Below are positions 1 through 6,587 of a DNA stretch of 25,851 nt, piece after piece; position 1 is the first letter of the stretch, and every line of letters begins with the position of its first letter. The position numbers were made by a program, and so were the translations under genes. Location of the stretch: positions 1 through 25,851 of IMG/VR virus record IMGVR_UViG_3300007345_000238; one strand, 5' to 3'. The stretch comes from a virus. A model generated the notes under the pieces. It did no database searches. It was not told the origin of the DNA and saw only the letters and a program-made list of their open reading frames with translations.

Positions 1-1083
1 GTTCAGGATGCTCAGTGGGATAGGGGATTTGTAGCGAATGAATACTTGGATTCTGGAGCGACCACAGCAAAAACAGGTGTCCTTGATAACCTCCCACGCA
101 TTGATTACACCAGCGGTAGTGCTCAGCTTTTGGTAGAGCCCAGCAGAACAAACATCTGCTTGAACTCAGAAGGCGTTGACTCATTGCAGGGTGCTGCAAC
201 GGCTACTCTAGATCAAGACGTGGTTAGTCCAACAGGATACAAAGGAGGGGTGGTGGAGATTACAAACCTGCTGGGAGCTCCTAACGACAGGCAGCAGTTT
301 TTTGCTGACATTGCTTCAGGTAACAGGGGTCAATCTTTTTGTGCCTCTGCGTATGTCAAGGGAACGTCTGGAGAGACAATGAGTTACCAGTTCAAGAGAA
401 TTACAGGTGACTACGTAGGTGCGTCTAAGGTTCGTCACACCTTCAGCGGAGAGTGGGAGCGACTCGACCAGACCTTTACAACATTGTCGGACACTGAAAA
501 AGTTGGGTTTCACTTCACCAACGACTCTGACACAGCTGACAGCATTTACATCTGGGGGATGCAGATTGAAAAGGGGGAAAACAACGTTGACGCTTACCCC
601 ACCTCGTACATCCCTACTTACGGGGCATCAGACACGCGGGCTGCTGAAGTTTGCGAAACGATTGATGATCTCGATATAGGGAATTCATACACCATCTTGT
701 TTGACTTCGATCAAACTCACAACCCAGTAGTCAACACCGTCACCTTTCAAACTGAGAACTCTTCAGACGTAGATGGGATTGAAGGTAGATGGTATGGAGA
801 TGTCGATGGATTTAGAATTTACGATCAGCTAAATAATGCTTATCCTATAAGCACTATCTACAGCAGCTCAACAAAAAAGTGGGTGGCTAGGATTGATGGT
901 ACAACATCCTTTGACTTGTTCCACAACGACTCAGGAACACCAACCAAAAGAAGCGGCACTGCCCTGAGTTCAGCTGTAGACCTAAAGACGTTTAAGATTA
1001 AAAGCAACGGTCCTAGAATCAATAACATCAAAATCTTTGATTCAGCACTAAGCGACTCTGAGTGCAACGCTCTAGTAGAATAA
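1..1083 (+). CDS. Lectin-like phage adhesion/fibre protein (5' truncated)
   Basis: The frame is open from base 1 (VQDAQWDRGF...), so the gene begins upstream; the first in-window TTG at 46 is not needed as a start. At least 360 residues remain. The N-terminal part carries the phage signature PRIDYTSGSAQLLVEPSRTN, followed by a carbohydrate-binding jelly-roll-like domain ending in GMQIEKGE...TSYIPTYG and TRAAE. The last ~130 residues look like a ConA/LamG-type beta sandwich, ending in KIFDSALSDSECNALV. These segments are common in phage tail or head fibres that bind surface glycans; the role here is inferred. Two small genes follow closely. The exact fold and the virion location are uncertain. 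Confidence 0.8.
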   Translation, partial: VQDAQWDRGFVANEYLDSGATTAKTGVLDNLPRIDYTSGSAQLLVEPSRTNICLNSEGVDSLQGAATATLDQDVVSPTGYKGGVVEITNLLGAPNDRQQFFADIASGNRGQSFCASAYVKGTSGETMSYQFKRITGDYVGASKVRHTFSGEWERLDQTFTTLSDTEKVGFHFTNDSDTADSIYIWGMQIEKGENNVDAYPTSYIPTYGASDTRAAEVCETIDDLDIGNSYTILFDFDQTHNPVVNTVTFQTENSSDVDGIEGRWYGDVDGFRIYDQLNNAYPISTIYSSSTKKWVARIDGTTSFDLFHNDSGTPTKRSGTALSSAVDLKTFKIKSNGPRINNIKIFDSALSDSECNALVE

Positions 1084-1096
1084 TCTGTAAGAAACC

Positions 1097-1465
1097 ATGA
1101 GAACATTTAGAAAATACGAGTTTGGCAGCAAGTCAGCTGCAACTACGAAGATCAACGCCCTCGGCCTTGACTCCGAAGGCAACCCTACGCACTCACACTC
1201 CATCGTGCGCCTAGGCAACATCGTGACTACCCCAGCCACTTACGATGACGACGGTAACGAGCTTACAGCAGCTGTACTGTCAGACAACTACCACGTAGAC
1301 GTGTTGTGGAACGGAGACCCTGATACCGACTGGGACAACCAGATGGTGTGGTGCGCTCCTATGGGTGTTCACATGTTCGGGTCCTCTAGTGCCATCGCTG
1401 AGTGGATCGAAGAGTGCAAAGTGCAGCGTCCTGATTTGTTCCCCGAACCTGAAGACGAAGACTGA
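1097..1465 (+). CDS. Conserved-type small phage protein, function unknown
   Basis: 122 residues, starting at an ATG 13 bases after the lectin-like gene and ending in TGA that shares its last base with the ATG of the next small gene (TGATG). The sequence is soluble and acidic at its C-terminus (PEPEDED). It has a Trp-rich centre (VLWNGDPDTDW, MVWCAPMG), no signal peptide and no membrane segment. Its position right behind an adhesion protein suggests an accessory to the fibre module, for example a chaperone or small structural partner, but nothing in the sequence proves this. I do not recognise a named domain. Confidence 0.75.
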   Translation: MRTFRKYEFGSKSAATTKINALGLDSEGNPTHSHSIVRLGNIVTTPATYDDDGNELTAAVLSDNYHVDVLWNGDPDTDWDNQMVWCAPMGVHMFGSSSAIAEWIEECKVQRPDLFPEPEDED

Positions 1466-1617
1466 TGTTAGGACTTGGAACATCTCTGATCCATGGGGCT
1501 CCCGTATCTCCTCTGGAGGAGCTACTCAGATCTGCTTTCGACAAGAGGGTGACCGAAGACGGCGGTACGTTGGAGAACGACGCCTGCTTGCTCTCTGCGC
1601 TCAAAGAGCTGATCTAA
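1465..1617 (+). CDS. Small 50-residue protein with ADGGT-type motif
   Basis: The ORF starts at the ATG overlapping the previous stop (TGATG) and ends at the TAA at 1615-1617, encoding 50 residues (MLGLGTSLIHG...LLSALKELI). The centre reads RVTEDGGTLENDACL. This resembles the short 'R-V-x-x-D-G-G-T-x-E-x-x-x-C-L' segment often seen in phage lectin/fibre-associated proteins (recalled family knowledge). Coupling to the gene before it and continuity with the fibre module favour a real gene. The function is unknown. It converges on the minus-strand gene that ends at 1618. Confidence 0.65.
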   Translation: MLGLGTSLIHGAPVSPLEELLRSAFDKRVTEDGGTLENDACLLSALKELI

Positions 1618-2040
1618 TCAGCCTTCTAGTTCTCTGTAGAAAGCCTGCACTAACAAGCGGGCTTTCTGCGTTAGGGCATATCTAACTCGGTAGTTCATCT
1701 TCGTCTCCTCACGGAACAGGTGATCTTCTCTGGAGTCTGAGGGGGTGAGTTTATCAAAGTGTTTGTACACGTAACCCTCGTTAACTAACTGATATACAAT
1801 TCGATCCGCAAGCTTAGTCTTGTTGTACTCGTAGTCTTCTGCTGCAAAGTCGAGTGTCCAGAACTCTAGGTCATACGCCCACAGCATGAAGTTCAGCTCT
1901 TTCTCGAAGATGTCGTATCTCTTGCAGAACCCTAGTGTCCTAGTTCTCAGATACTTAAGGTGATTTTTTTTTACGTACCTTTGATTAAGGTAGGAGAAGT
2001 CCCTGAAGAGCTTCTTTTTCGAAACTAAACTTTTTGGCAT
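1618..2040 (-). CDS. Winged-helix (MarR-like) DNA-binding regulator
   Basis: This is the only minus-strand gene supported in the window: 140 residues with start CAT at 2038-2040. The N-terminus is basic (PKSLVSKKKLF). Residues ~43-95 read as a winged-helix: helices around EKELNFMLWAYDLEF, then WTLDFAAEDY, a recognition-like helix NKTKLADRIVYQLVNEGYVY, and a hairpin. The C-terminus (ALTQKARLLVQAFYREL) matches the closing helix of MarR-type proteins. It would act as a homodimeric transcriptional regulator of phage genes; the target is unknown. Its start codon abuts that of the divergent gene at 2041, so each gene's promoter must lie inside the other's coding sequence or be leaderless. A run of nine A (sense strand) encodes VKKN near residue 24. 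Confidence 0.7.
   Translation of the reverse strand: MPKSLVSKKKLFRDFSYLNQRYVKKNHLKYLRTRTLGFCKRYDIFEKELNFMLWAYDLEFWTLDFAAEDYEYNKTKLADRIVYQLVNEGYVYKHFDKLTPSDSREDHLFREETKMNYRVRYALTQKARLLVQAFYRELEG
1636..1669. terminator. Possible bidirectional hairpin at convergent gene ends
   Basis: A 13-bp stem (1636-1648 pairing with 1657-1669, two G-T pairs) with an 8-base loop lies 18 bases beyond the stop of the plus-strand small ORF. It also lies inside the last codons of the convergent minus-strand gene. There is no clean T-run after it on the plus strand, so it may terminate weakly or merely stabilise the 3' end. It could also be coding sequence that happens to fold. Confidence 0.4.
2025..2036 (+). promoter_or_regulatory. 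Candidate -7-like element CTAAACTTTTTG before gene at 2041
   Basis: CTAAACTTTTTG lies four bases before the ATG at 2041. It resembles the Bacteroidota TAnnTTTG box with a longer spacer, and a near copy (CTAAACTTTTG) stands four bases before the ATG at 16688. If functional, it would give a leaderless mRNA. It also lies within the first codons of the divergent regulator gene. This is inference from recurrence and position only. Confidence 0.4.
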
Positions 2041-2355
2041 ATGGATATGGATCGGTACAACGACATGGAGGAAGAGGGTTTTTGGTTCGAAATGCAGGAG
2101 TTGTCTGGTGCCCTCTCCGAGTTAGTCCATAAATACGGATTAGAAGATAAAGTTATTTCAGCTTTTGTCGTAGGTTTGCTGGAGCCTTTTGATGAAGAGA
2201 CCAGCAATATGAAGGCTTTCTTCCACTACAACATTCAAACTGAGGGAGAGCTTGAGATTGTCAAGGACTTCATGACCGACTCATACTCACCTCCTGAGGA
2301 CGAAGGACCAGATCTAGACGATCTGATCAGCGGTCTTGGGATTTCCCTTAATTGA
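2041..2355 (+). CDS. Acidic small phage protein, function unknown
   Basis: 104 residues, strongly acidic, starting MDMDRYNDMEEEGFWF and ending in the acidic tail PPEDEGPDLDDLISGLG. ATG at 2041 abuts the divergent regulator's start (CATATG palindrome). Alternative in-frame ATGs at 2047 and 2065 exist. No Cys, signal peptide or membrane segment is seen. Its stop TGA is directly followed by the ATG of the next gene. Small acidic proteins in phage accessory regions may modulate host proteins, but no family is recognised here. Confidence 0.75.
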   Translation: MDMDRYNDMEEEGFWFEMQELSGALSELVHKYGLEDKVISAFVVGLLEPFDEETSNMKAFFHYNIQTEGELEIVKDFMTDSYSPPEDEGPDLDDLISGLGISLN

Positions 2356-2592
2356 ATGGAAGGACTTATTAGGAAGATTATTATCGGGAGAGATCCGAAG
2401 AACGCCATGGCCTATTATGTAGGCATGAGAGCTGGCAGCGGAGAAGTTTGTGCAATCGTATTAGATGACAGGCATCTGCACCTTCACGGAAAGACTAGAT
2501 ATCTTGTATATTTGGAGAACGATGAAGGGCAGGTTCTATGGAAAGCCGTAGACGACATGCCATGTTTAATTGAATTCGATTGCAACTTCTAA
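2356..2592 (+). CDS. Conserved-type 78-residue phage protein, function unknown
   Basis: 78 residues beginning MEGLIRKIIIGRDPKNAMAY, with a beta-rich pattern and the segment VLDDRHLHLHGKTRYLVYL, ending VLWKAVDDMPCLIEFDC. It starts immediately after the preceding stop and is followed immediately by the co-chaperonin gene, so the three are likely co-translated. The sequence has the feel of a family seen repeatedly in Bacteroidota phages (memory only), without a known role. An internal TATATTTG at 2517-2524 is explained by the codons for VYLE. Confidence 0.75.
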   Translation: MEGLIRKIIIGRDPKNAMAYYVGMRAGSGEVCAIVLDDRHLHLHGKTRYLVYLENDEGQVLWKAVDDMPCLIEFDCNF

Positions 2593-3183
2593 ATGAAAAC
2601 ACTCGATCTATTCGTCGTTGAGCTAGAAAAAAGGGTCAATGACACCATCACTACGGACAGTGGGTTGGAACTCTACATCGATACCCGATTTGAAATGGGT
2701 GAGTTCAATAACCGAATCACAGAGGGGCCCGTGGTATGCGCCCCCGTCAAGCACAACACAGGCGTCAAGGAAGGAGATACCCTCTACTTCCACCACCACG
2801 TTGTAATCAACGACGGTCAGCCACTTACTGGCAACGACAACAACTACATTGTACGGTTTGATCCGAAGCACACCATTGGTAATCAAGCCATTGCGTTCAA
2901 GTGCAAGGACACTGGGGAGGTAAAGCCTATCGGAGGCTGGGCTCTTCTAGAGTCGGTGGATCAGGAAGATGAGTTTGTGTCTGACGTCATCGAGGTTATT
3001 GAGCTGAACGATAAGCTCCCTCGTAAGGGCCGCGTCTCTTTCGATGCTCCATGGCTTGAAGAGCTCGGAGTCAAAAAGGGGGATATCGTTGGGTTTGTGA
3101 AGAACGCAGACTACCGAATCAAGATCGACGGAAAGGAGCACTACCGTACCCGTACTGAGGACCTCTTATACGTAGAGAAGTGA
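2593..3183 (+). CDS. GroES-like co-chaperonin with two tandem Cpn10-like halves
   Basis: 196 residues, twice the length of bacterial GroES (~95). The second half (~113-196) is the clearer match: GWALLESV, LGVKKGDIVGF at 158-168, and the C-terminal YRIKIDGKEHYRTR...EDLLYVEK, equivalent to the GroES 'V-K-x-D-G-x-E-Y...E-x-D-I-L-A' end. The first half (~5-105) has the opening strand LFVVELEKRVND and GVKEGDTLYF at 57-66, followed by a His-rich HHH. Phage co-chaperonins such as T4 gp31 work with host GroEL to fold the major capsid protein; that role is inferred here. A single chain with two halves would alter the usual heptameric cap, for which the partner and stoichiometry are unknown. Confidence 0.8.
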   Translation: MKTLDLFVVELEKRVNDTITTDSGLELYIDTRFEMGEFNNRITEGPVVCAPVKHNTGVKEGDTLYFHHHVVINDGQPLTGNDNNYIVRFDPKHTIGNQAIAFKCKDTGEVKPIGGWALLESVDQEDEFVSDVIEVIELNDKLPRKGRVSFDAPWLEELGVKKGDIVGFVKNADYRIKIDGKEHYRTRTEDLLYVEK

Positions 3184-3449
3184 TGGACAGGGAGGAACTT
3201 ATGGAGATCCTTGCTGAGGAAGAATGCCTCACAGCTGACGGCTTTGACGATGCGCTTGTTGGTTGCACCTACGGTGCTAACGTCGTGGCCATCTACGACA
3301 TCGACAAGATGATTGAGATTCTTATTTGCGAGGGGCTGGAGTATGAGGATGCGGTGGAGTACTTAAACTACAACGTCGTAGGAGCATACATGGGAGAGAA
3401 AACACCACAATACGTACGCTTTGCCACGCAAGAAGTTCACAACGATTGA
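3183..3449 (+). CDS. Conserved-type small phage protein (YDIDKMIEIL motif)
   Basis: I take the ATG at 3183, which overlaps the co-chaperonin stop (TGATG), rather than the GTG one codon earlier; the product has 88 residues. The sequence is acidic and helical, with VAIYDIDKMIEIL followed by EDAVEYLNYNVVGAYMGEKTPQYV. This pattern ('Y-D-x-D-K-x-I-E-I-L...A-x-E-x-x-x-x-N-V-x-G-A-x-x-G') recurs in small proteins of many phages, in my recollection, with no assigned biochemical role. Its end overlaps the possible TTG start of the next gene by 29 bases. Confidence 0.75.
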   Translation: MDREELMEILAEEECLTADGFDDALVGCTYGANVVAIYDIDKMIEILICEGLEYEDAVEYLNYNVVGAYMGEKTPQYVRFATQEVHND

Positions 3450-3711
3450 GGCTGCTGGCAGGCTTATGGAGAGCATGGAGGTCGCCATTAACAACATGAT
3501 TGATGAGATCAAGAAGCCAGTAGACCCAGAGGTCAACGGAAGCGCACGCAAGGCTGAGCTTCAGTCTATCAAGCAGACCGCTACTGATTGTAAGGAGCTA
3601 ATCGTTGAGCGTCAGCGGTTGGAGCAAATGATTAAAGACCTACAGAGCAATGGAGAGATCGGAGAAGCAAAAGACTACAGCGGAGGTTTCGCTGAGAGAT
3701 TCTCTAAATGA
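3421..3711 (+). CDS. Small coiled-coil-type phage protein, function unknown
   Basis: 96 residues if it starts at TTG 3421 (MPRKKFTTIEAAGRL), or 81 if it starts at ATG 3466. The TTG start gives the basic PRKK opening common in such proteins but overlaps the preceding gene by 29 bases. The chain is almost entirely helical and highly charged (DEIKKPVDPEV, CKELIVERQRLEQMIKDLQ), consistent with a coiled coil. It ends in TGA at 3709-3711, and a second small ORF begins inside it at 3650. No known family is recognised; it could be a small structural or regulatory protein. Confidence 0.7.
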   Translation: MPRKKFTTIEAAGRLMESMEVAINNMIDEIKKPVDPEVNGSARKAELQSIKQTATDCKELIVERQRLEQMIKDLQSNGEIGEAKDYSGGFAERFSK

Positions 3712-3793
3712 TTGGAGGGCAATCGTCTTTCAAAAAAACAAGACCGATTTCAAATTCTGGGAAGAGTCTTGGAACGATGAATTCGAGGACTGA
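3650..3793 (+). CDS. Overlapping 47-residue ORF, probable small gene
   Basis: ATG 3650 to TGA 3791-3793 encodes MERSEKQKTT...WNDEFED, 47 residues. The first 62 bases lie out of frame within the preceding gene. The remainder fills the otherwise empty space before the HNH gene, and its stop overlaps the HNH ATG (TGATG). The C-terminal part (DWRAIVFQKNK, DFKFWEESWNDEFED) has a normal protein-like composition rich in aromatic and charged residues. It is highly acidic at the end. The function is unknown. The alternative is that this is chance open sequence, but position and stop/start coupling favour a gene. Confidence 0.55.
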   Translation: MERSEKQKTTAEVSLRDSLNDWRAIVFQKNKTDFKFWEESWNDEFED

Positions 3794-4149
3794 TGCCACT
3801 GAAAGACCCCGAAGCTCGTAGGCGCTACAACAGAGAGTACCAAAAGAAGCATTATCAAAAGCATAAGAAAGCTTACAAGGATAAGGCTAAGGCATTCAAT
3901 AGGAACCAGCGCAAATGGTCTAGGGAGTTTGTCAGCAGAGTAAAGAGAATGTACGGTTGTGTTGACTGCGGAGTAAACAATCCAATTATCCTTGAGTTTG
4001 ATCACGTAAGGGGAGACAAGATCAACAACATAGCTGACATGGTGAATCAGTCTTATGGACTGACTACAATAAAAGAAGAGATCAGAAAATGCGAAGTTAG
4101 GTGCGCCAACTGCCACAGATTAAAGACACACGAGAGAAGAAACAAATAA
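3793..4149 (+). CDS. HNH endonuclease
   Basis: 118 residues. A basic N-terminal half (residues ~8-45, RRRYNREYQKKHYQKHKK) is a likely DNA-contacting region. The nuclease core follows: zinc pair CVDC at 56-59, LEFDH at 67-71 supplying the catalytic/metal D-H, and the second zinc pair with CANCH at 104-108 followed by RLKTHER. This order fits small free-standing phage HNH nucleases. Such genes act either as mobile homing endonucleases or in DNA packaging with terminase; its location two genes upstream of TerL allows either. It lies directly beside the tRNA gene, a common site for such insertions. Confidence 0.85.
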   Translation: MPLKDPEARRRYNREYQKKHYQKHKKAYKDKAKAFNRNQRKWSREFVSRVKRMYGCVDCGVNNPIILEFDHVRGDKINNIADMVNQSYGLTTIKEEIRKCEVRCANCHRLKTHERRNK

Positions 4150-4155
4150 CAGAAC

Positions 4156-4229
4156 GCGCGAGTAGCTCAACTGGATAGAGCAACACTCTTCTAAAGTGTA
4201 GGCTGGGGGTTCGATTCCCTCCTCGCGTA
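4156..4229 (+). tRNA. tRNA-Arg (anticodon TCT)
   Basis: A full cloverleaf can be drawn. The acceptor stem pairs 4156-4162 with 4222-4228 (one G-T pair). The D-arm stem is GCTC/GAGC. The anticodon stem is ACACT/AGTGT around the loop CTTCTAA, giving anticodon TCT at 4190-4192. The T-stem is GGGGG/CCCTC with loop TTCGATT. The discriminator is A4229 and CCA is not encoded. It would read AGA (and possibly AGG), a codon frequent in several genes here, notably the giant tail gene. Confidence 0.95.
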
Positions 4230-4247
4230 CAAATTAAATAAACAATC

Positions 4248-4430
4248 ATGGCTGATTACATCTGCAAATGCTGCGACCACGAAGAGAGTAGGAGCGGCGT
4301 ATCCATCAAGATCATCGACGGATCTGCTAAGCATGACATCCAATGCCTATGCGGCAAATACATGGACCTCAAAGACCCTAAGTCTGGTGCACCAAGTTTC
4401 CGAAGCAATCGGTACGGTCAGGTATTCTGA
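4248..4430 (+). CDS. Small zinc-ribbon protein
   Basis: 60 residues with a CKCC pair at residues 6-9 and a CLCG element near residue 33, giving four Cys in the spacing of a zinc ribbon. The end is PKSGAPSFRSNRYGQVF. The ATG follows an AATTAAATAAACAATC leader just behind the tRNA; the stop overlaps the TerL start (TGATG). Small zinc-ribbon proteins are frequent beside phage terminase genes and may bind nucleic acid. Whether it is a packaging or transcription accessory cannot be told from the sequence. Confidence 0.75.
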   Translation: MADYICKCCDHEESRSGVSIKIIDGSAKHDIQCLCGKYMDLKDPKSGAPSFRSNRYGQVF

Positions 4431-6553
4431 TGGGGTCTCTCGTCAACATAGAAGAGTATGAGGACCTTGCTATCTCAATTTGTCCCAAGGGCACACAGGG
4501 TGACGTTATCGAGCTCGGTGGGCTGGTCATTGTTCTTCCCGCTCAGCCTCCCGAAGAGGAGATTGCGGGATATGGAGAGTCAGTCGACATGCAAATGTGG
4601 AAGAGGCGGTCTATGCCCGAGGAGTTGTCTAGGGTTCGTTCTATGGATGAGTGGAGCGAGATGCCTAGGGAGTTCAGACAAAGGTTTTCTCCGTATATCG
4701 AGGAGGAGTTTCGACGTCGGCGTGAGGGCTTTTGGTTTTTTAATGACGGTGAGCCTACATACATTACGGGGCGTCACTACATGATGCTTCAATGGACGAA
4801 GCTGGATATTGGTTATCCTAGCTTCCTGTCCTTTCAGAGAGATATTTTCATACATATGGCAGCGTGTGAGGCGGACTCCCGATGTATCGGGCAGCTCTAC
4901 ACGAAGTGCAGGCGTAGCGGGTATACGAATATCTGCTCGTCTGTGCTTCTAGATGAGGCCACACAGGTCAAGGACAAGCTCTTAGGTATTCAATCCAAGA
5001 CGGGTAAGGATGCTCAGGAGAACATCTTCATGAAGAAGGTGGTTCAAATGTTCCGTCACTACCCGTTCTTCTTTAAACCAATTCAAGATGGTACAACCAA
5101 CCCAAGGATGGAGCTCGCTTTTAGAGAGCCTTCAAAACGTATTACGAAGAACAATAAAACTTCTCTCTCGGGAGAAGCCCTGAACACGGTCATCAACTGG
5201 AAGAATACCACTAACAACGCATACGACGGTGAGAAGCTTCACATCTTGTATCTCGATGAGGCGGGCAAGTGGGAGAAGCCAACAGACATCCGTGACGCTT
5301 GGAGGATCCAGCGTACGTGTCTCATCGTTGGACGCAAGATTGTAGGCAAGGCTCTGGTTGGTAGCACCGTGAATCCTATGGATAAGGGTGGCAAGGAGTA
5401 CAAGGACTTGTGGGCTGACTCCGACCCTACCCAGAGAAACGCAAATGGTAGAACCCGATCTGGACTGTACCGACTTTTTATACCTTCGTACGAATCATTA
5501 GAAGGATTTTTCGATGTTTACGGTAGACCCATTGTTGACGACCCTCCTGTTGTGGTGGATGGGCTTGACGGCGATTCTGTTTTTATGGGTGCGAAGACCT
5601 TTCTCAAGAATGAAAGAGAGAGTCTTAAGGATGATCCTTCGGAACTCAATGAGATAACGAGGCAGTTCCCCTTCACCACTGACGAGGCTTTCCGTGACAG
5701 TATCGAAGGTAGTCTCTTCAACATCGGCAAGATCTATGAGCAGGTTCAGTACAACGACGACCTGTTCCCCAACCCTGTAGTCAGGGGTAACTTCGTATGG
5801 AAGAACGGCGTTCAGGACACCCAAGTGGTCTTCAAGCCTGACCCCCAAGGCAGGTTTCGAGTTGCATGGATGCCACCCGAAGAGCTGAGGAACCAGAAGA
5901 AGTTCGAAAGAAACAAACGTATTCCACCCAATGCAGAGCTGGGGGTAGGCGGGGTTGACTCTTATGACCTCGATGCCACCGTCGACGGACGGGGGTCTAA
6001 GGGTGCGCTACATCTCTACAACAAGTTTCACATGGAGCATCCATCGAACATGTTTGTAGTGGAGTATGCGTCCCGTCCACCTTTAGCTAAGATCTTCTAC
6101 GAGGACTGCCTCATGGCAGCGGTCTTTTATGGGTACCCTCTCTTGATCGAGAACAACAAGTACGGTATCGCAAGATACTTTGAATCAAGGGGTTACGACG
6201 GTTACTTAATGAATCGCCCAAGACATCTTTCCGCCCCCAACGCTAAAGTGAACGTGAAGACCAAGGGTATACCTTCTAACTCTCAGGAGGTTATTCAGGC
6301 TCATGCTCATGCAATCGAAGCCTACATCCACGACTACGTAGGCATCAACAGGGATACTGGAGATTACGGGAAGATGTACTTCAATGCAACGCTGGAGGAC
6401 TGGATTGGTTTTAAGATCGACAACAGAACCAAGTTTGACCTTTCTATTAGTTCTGGTCTATGCCTCCTTGCTGCCCAGAAAATTAAACAAAAAAAGAAGG
6501 AGTCTAACCTGACTGAGGCCAAGTTCTTTAGGCGATATAAGCCCATCGGGTAA
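4430..6553 (+). CDS. terL: Terminase large subunit (packaging ATPase and nuclease)
   Basis: 707 residues, the DNA-packaging motor. The N-terminal half is the ATPase: EGFWFFNDGEPTYITGRHY at ~99-117, a deviant Walker A TKCRRSGYT at 158-166, and Walker B ILYLDEA at 272-278 preceded by NAYDGEKLH. These match the arrangement I recall from crAss-like terminases (KRRREGAT; DGEKLH...DEAGKW). A likely coupling motif is VGSTVNP at ~310. The RNase-H-like nuclease has its first acidic cluster at GGVDSYDLD (507-515), the second acid in LIENN (E574) and a late acid in TKFDLS (D670). The start overlaps the zinc-ribbon gene's stop. A promoter and the portal gene follow. No small-subunit gene is recognised in the window. 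Confidence 0.95.
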   Translation: MGSLVNIEEYEDLAISICPKGTQGDVIELGGLVIVLPAQPPEEEIAGYGESVDMQMWKRRSMPEELSRVRSMDEWSEMPREFRQRFSPYIEEEFRRRREGFWFFNDGEPTYITGRHYMMLQWTKLDIGYPSFLSFQRDIFIHMAACEADSRCIGQLYTKCRRSGYTNICSSVLLDEATQVKDKLLGIQSKTGKDAQENIFMKKVVQMFRHYPFFFKPIQDGTTNPRMELAFREPSKRITKNNKTSLSGEALNTVINWKNTTNNAYDGEKLHILYLDEAGKWEKPTDIRDAWRIQRTCLIVGRKIVGKALVGSTVNPMDKGGKEYKDLWADSDPTQRNANGRTRSGLYRLFIPSYESLEGFFDVYGRPIVDDPPVVVDGLDGDSVFMGAKTFLKNERESLKDDPSELNEITRQFPFTTDEAFRDSIEGSLFNIGKIYEQVQYNDDLFPNPVVRGNFVWKNGVQDTQVVFKPDPQGRFRVAWMPPEELRNQKKFERNKRIPPNAELGVGGVDSYDLDATVDGRGSKGALHLYNKFHMEHPSNMFVVEYASRPPLAKIFYEDCLMAAVFYGYPLLIENNKYGIARYFESRGYDGYLMNRPRHLSAPNAKVNVKTKGIPSNSQEVIQAHAHAIEAYIHDYVGINRDTGDYGKMYFNATLEDWIGFKIDNRTKFDLSISSGLCLLAAQKIKQKKKESNLTEAKFFRRYKPIG

Positions 6554-6558
6554 TTTCT

Positions 6559-6566
6559 TATATTTG
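6559..6566 (+). promoter_or_regulatory. Bacteroidota -7 promoter element before portal gene
   Basis: TATATTTG followed by C fits TAnnTTTG exactly and lies just after the TerL stop. No TTTG -33 element is seen at the usual 17-23 base distance. Transcription would begin near 6570-6573, at or just before a four-codon minicistron ATG and about 15 bases before the portal ATG at 6587. Confidence 0.7.
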
Positions 6567-6572
6567 CACAAA

Positions 6573-6587
6573 ATGCGCCCACAGTAA
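6573..6587 (+). other. Possible leaderless minicistron MRPQ coupled to portal start
   Basis: ATG CGC CCA CAG TAA begins six bases after the -7 box. Its TAA overlaps the portal ATG (TAATG), so ribosomes could load on a leaderless four-codon ORF and reinitiate at the portal. It may equally be chance; no other support is available. Confidence 0.3.

Noticed and set aside
2517-2524. TATATTTG inside the gene at 2356
   Set aside because: It encodes part of VYLE and lies about 70 bases from the next ATG, unlike the close spacing of the other boxes; coding chance is the simpler explanation.
3733-3739. A-AAA-AAC slippery heptamer in the 47-residue ORF
   Set aside because: A -1 slip there meets a stop at 3778-3780 before reaching the HNH gene, so no fusion protein would result, and no downstream hairpin was seen.
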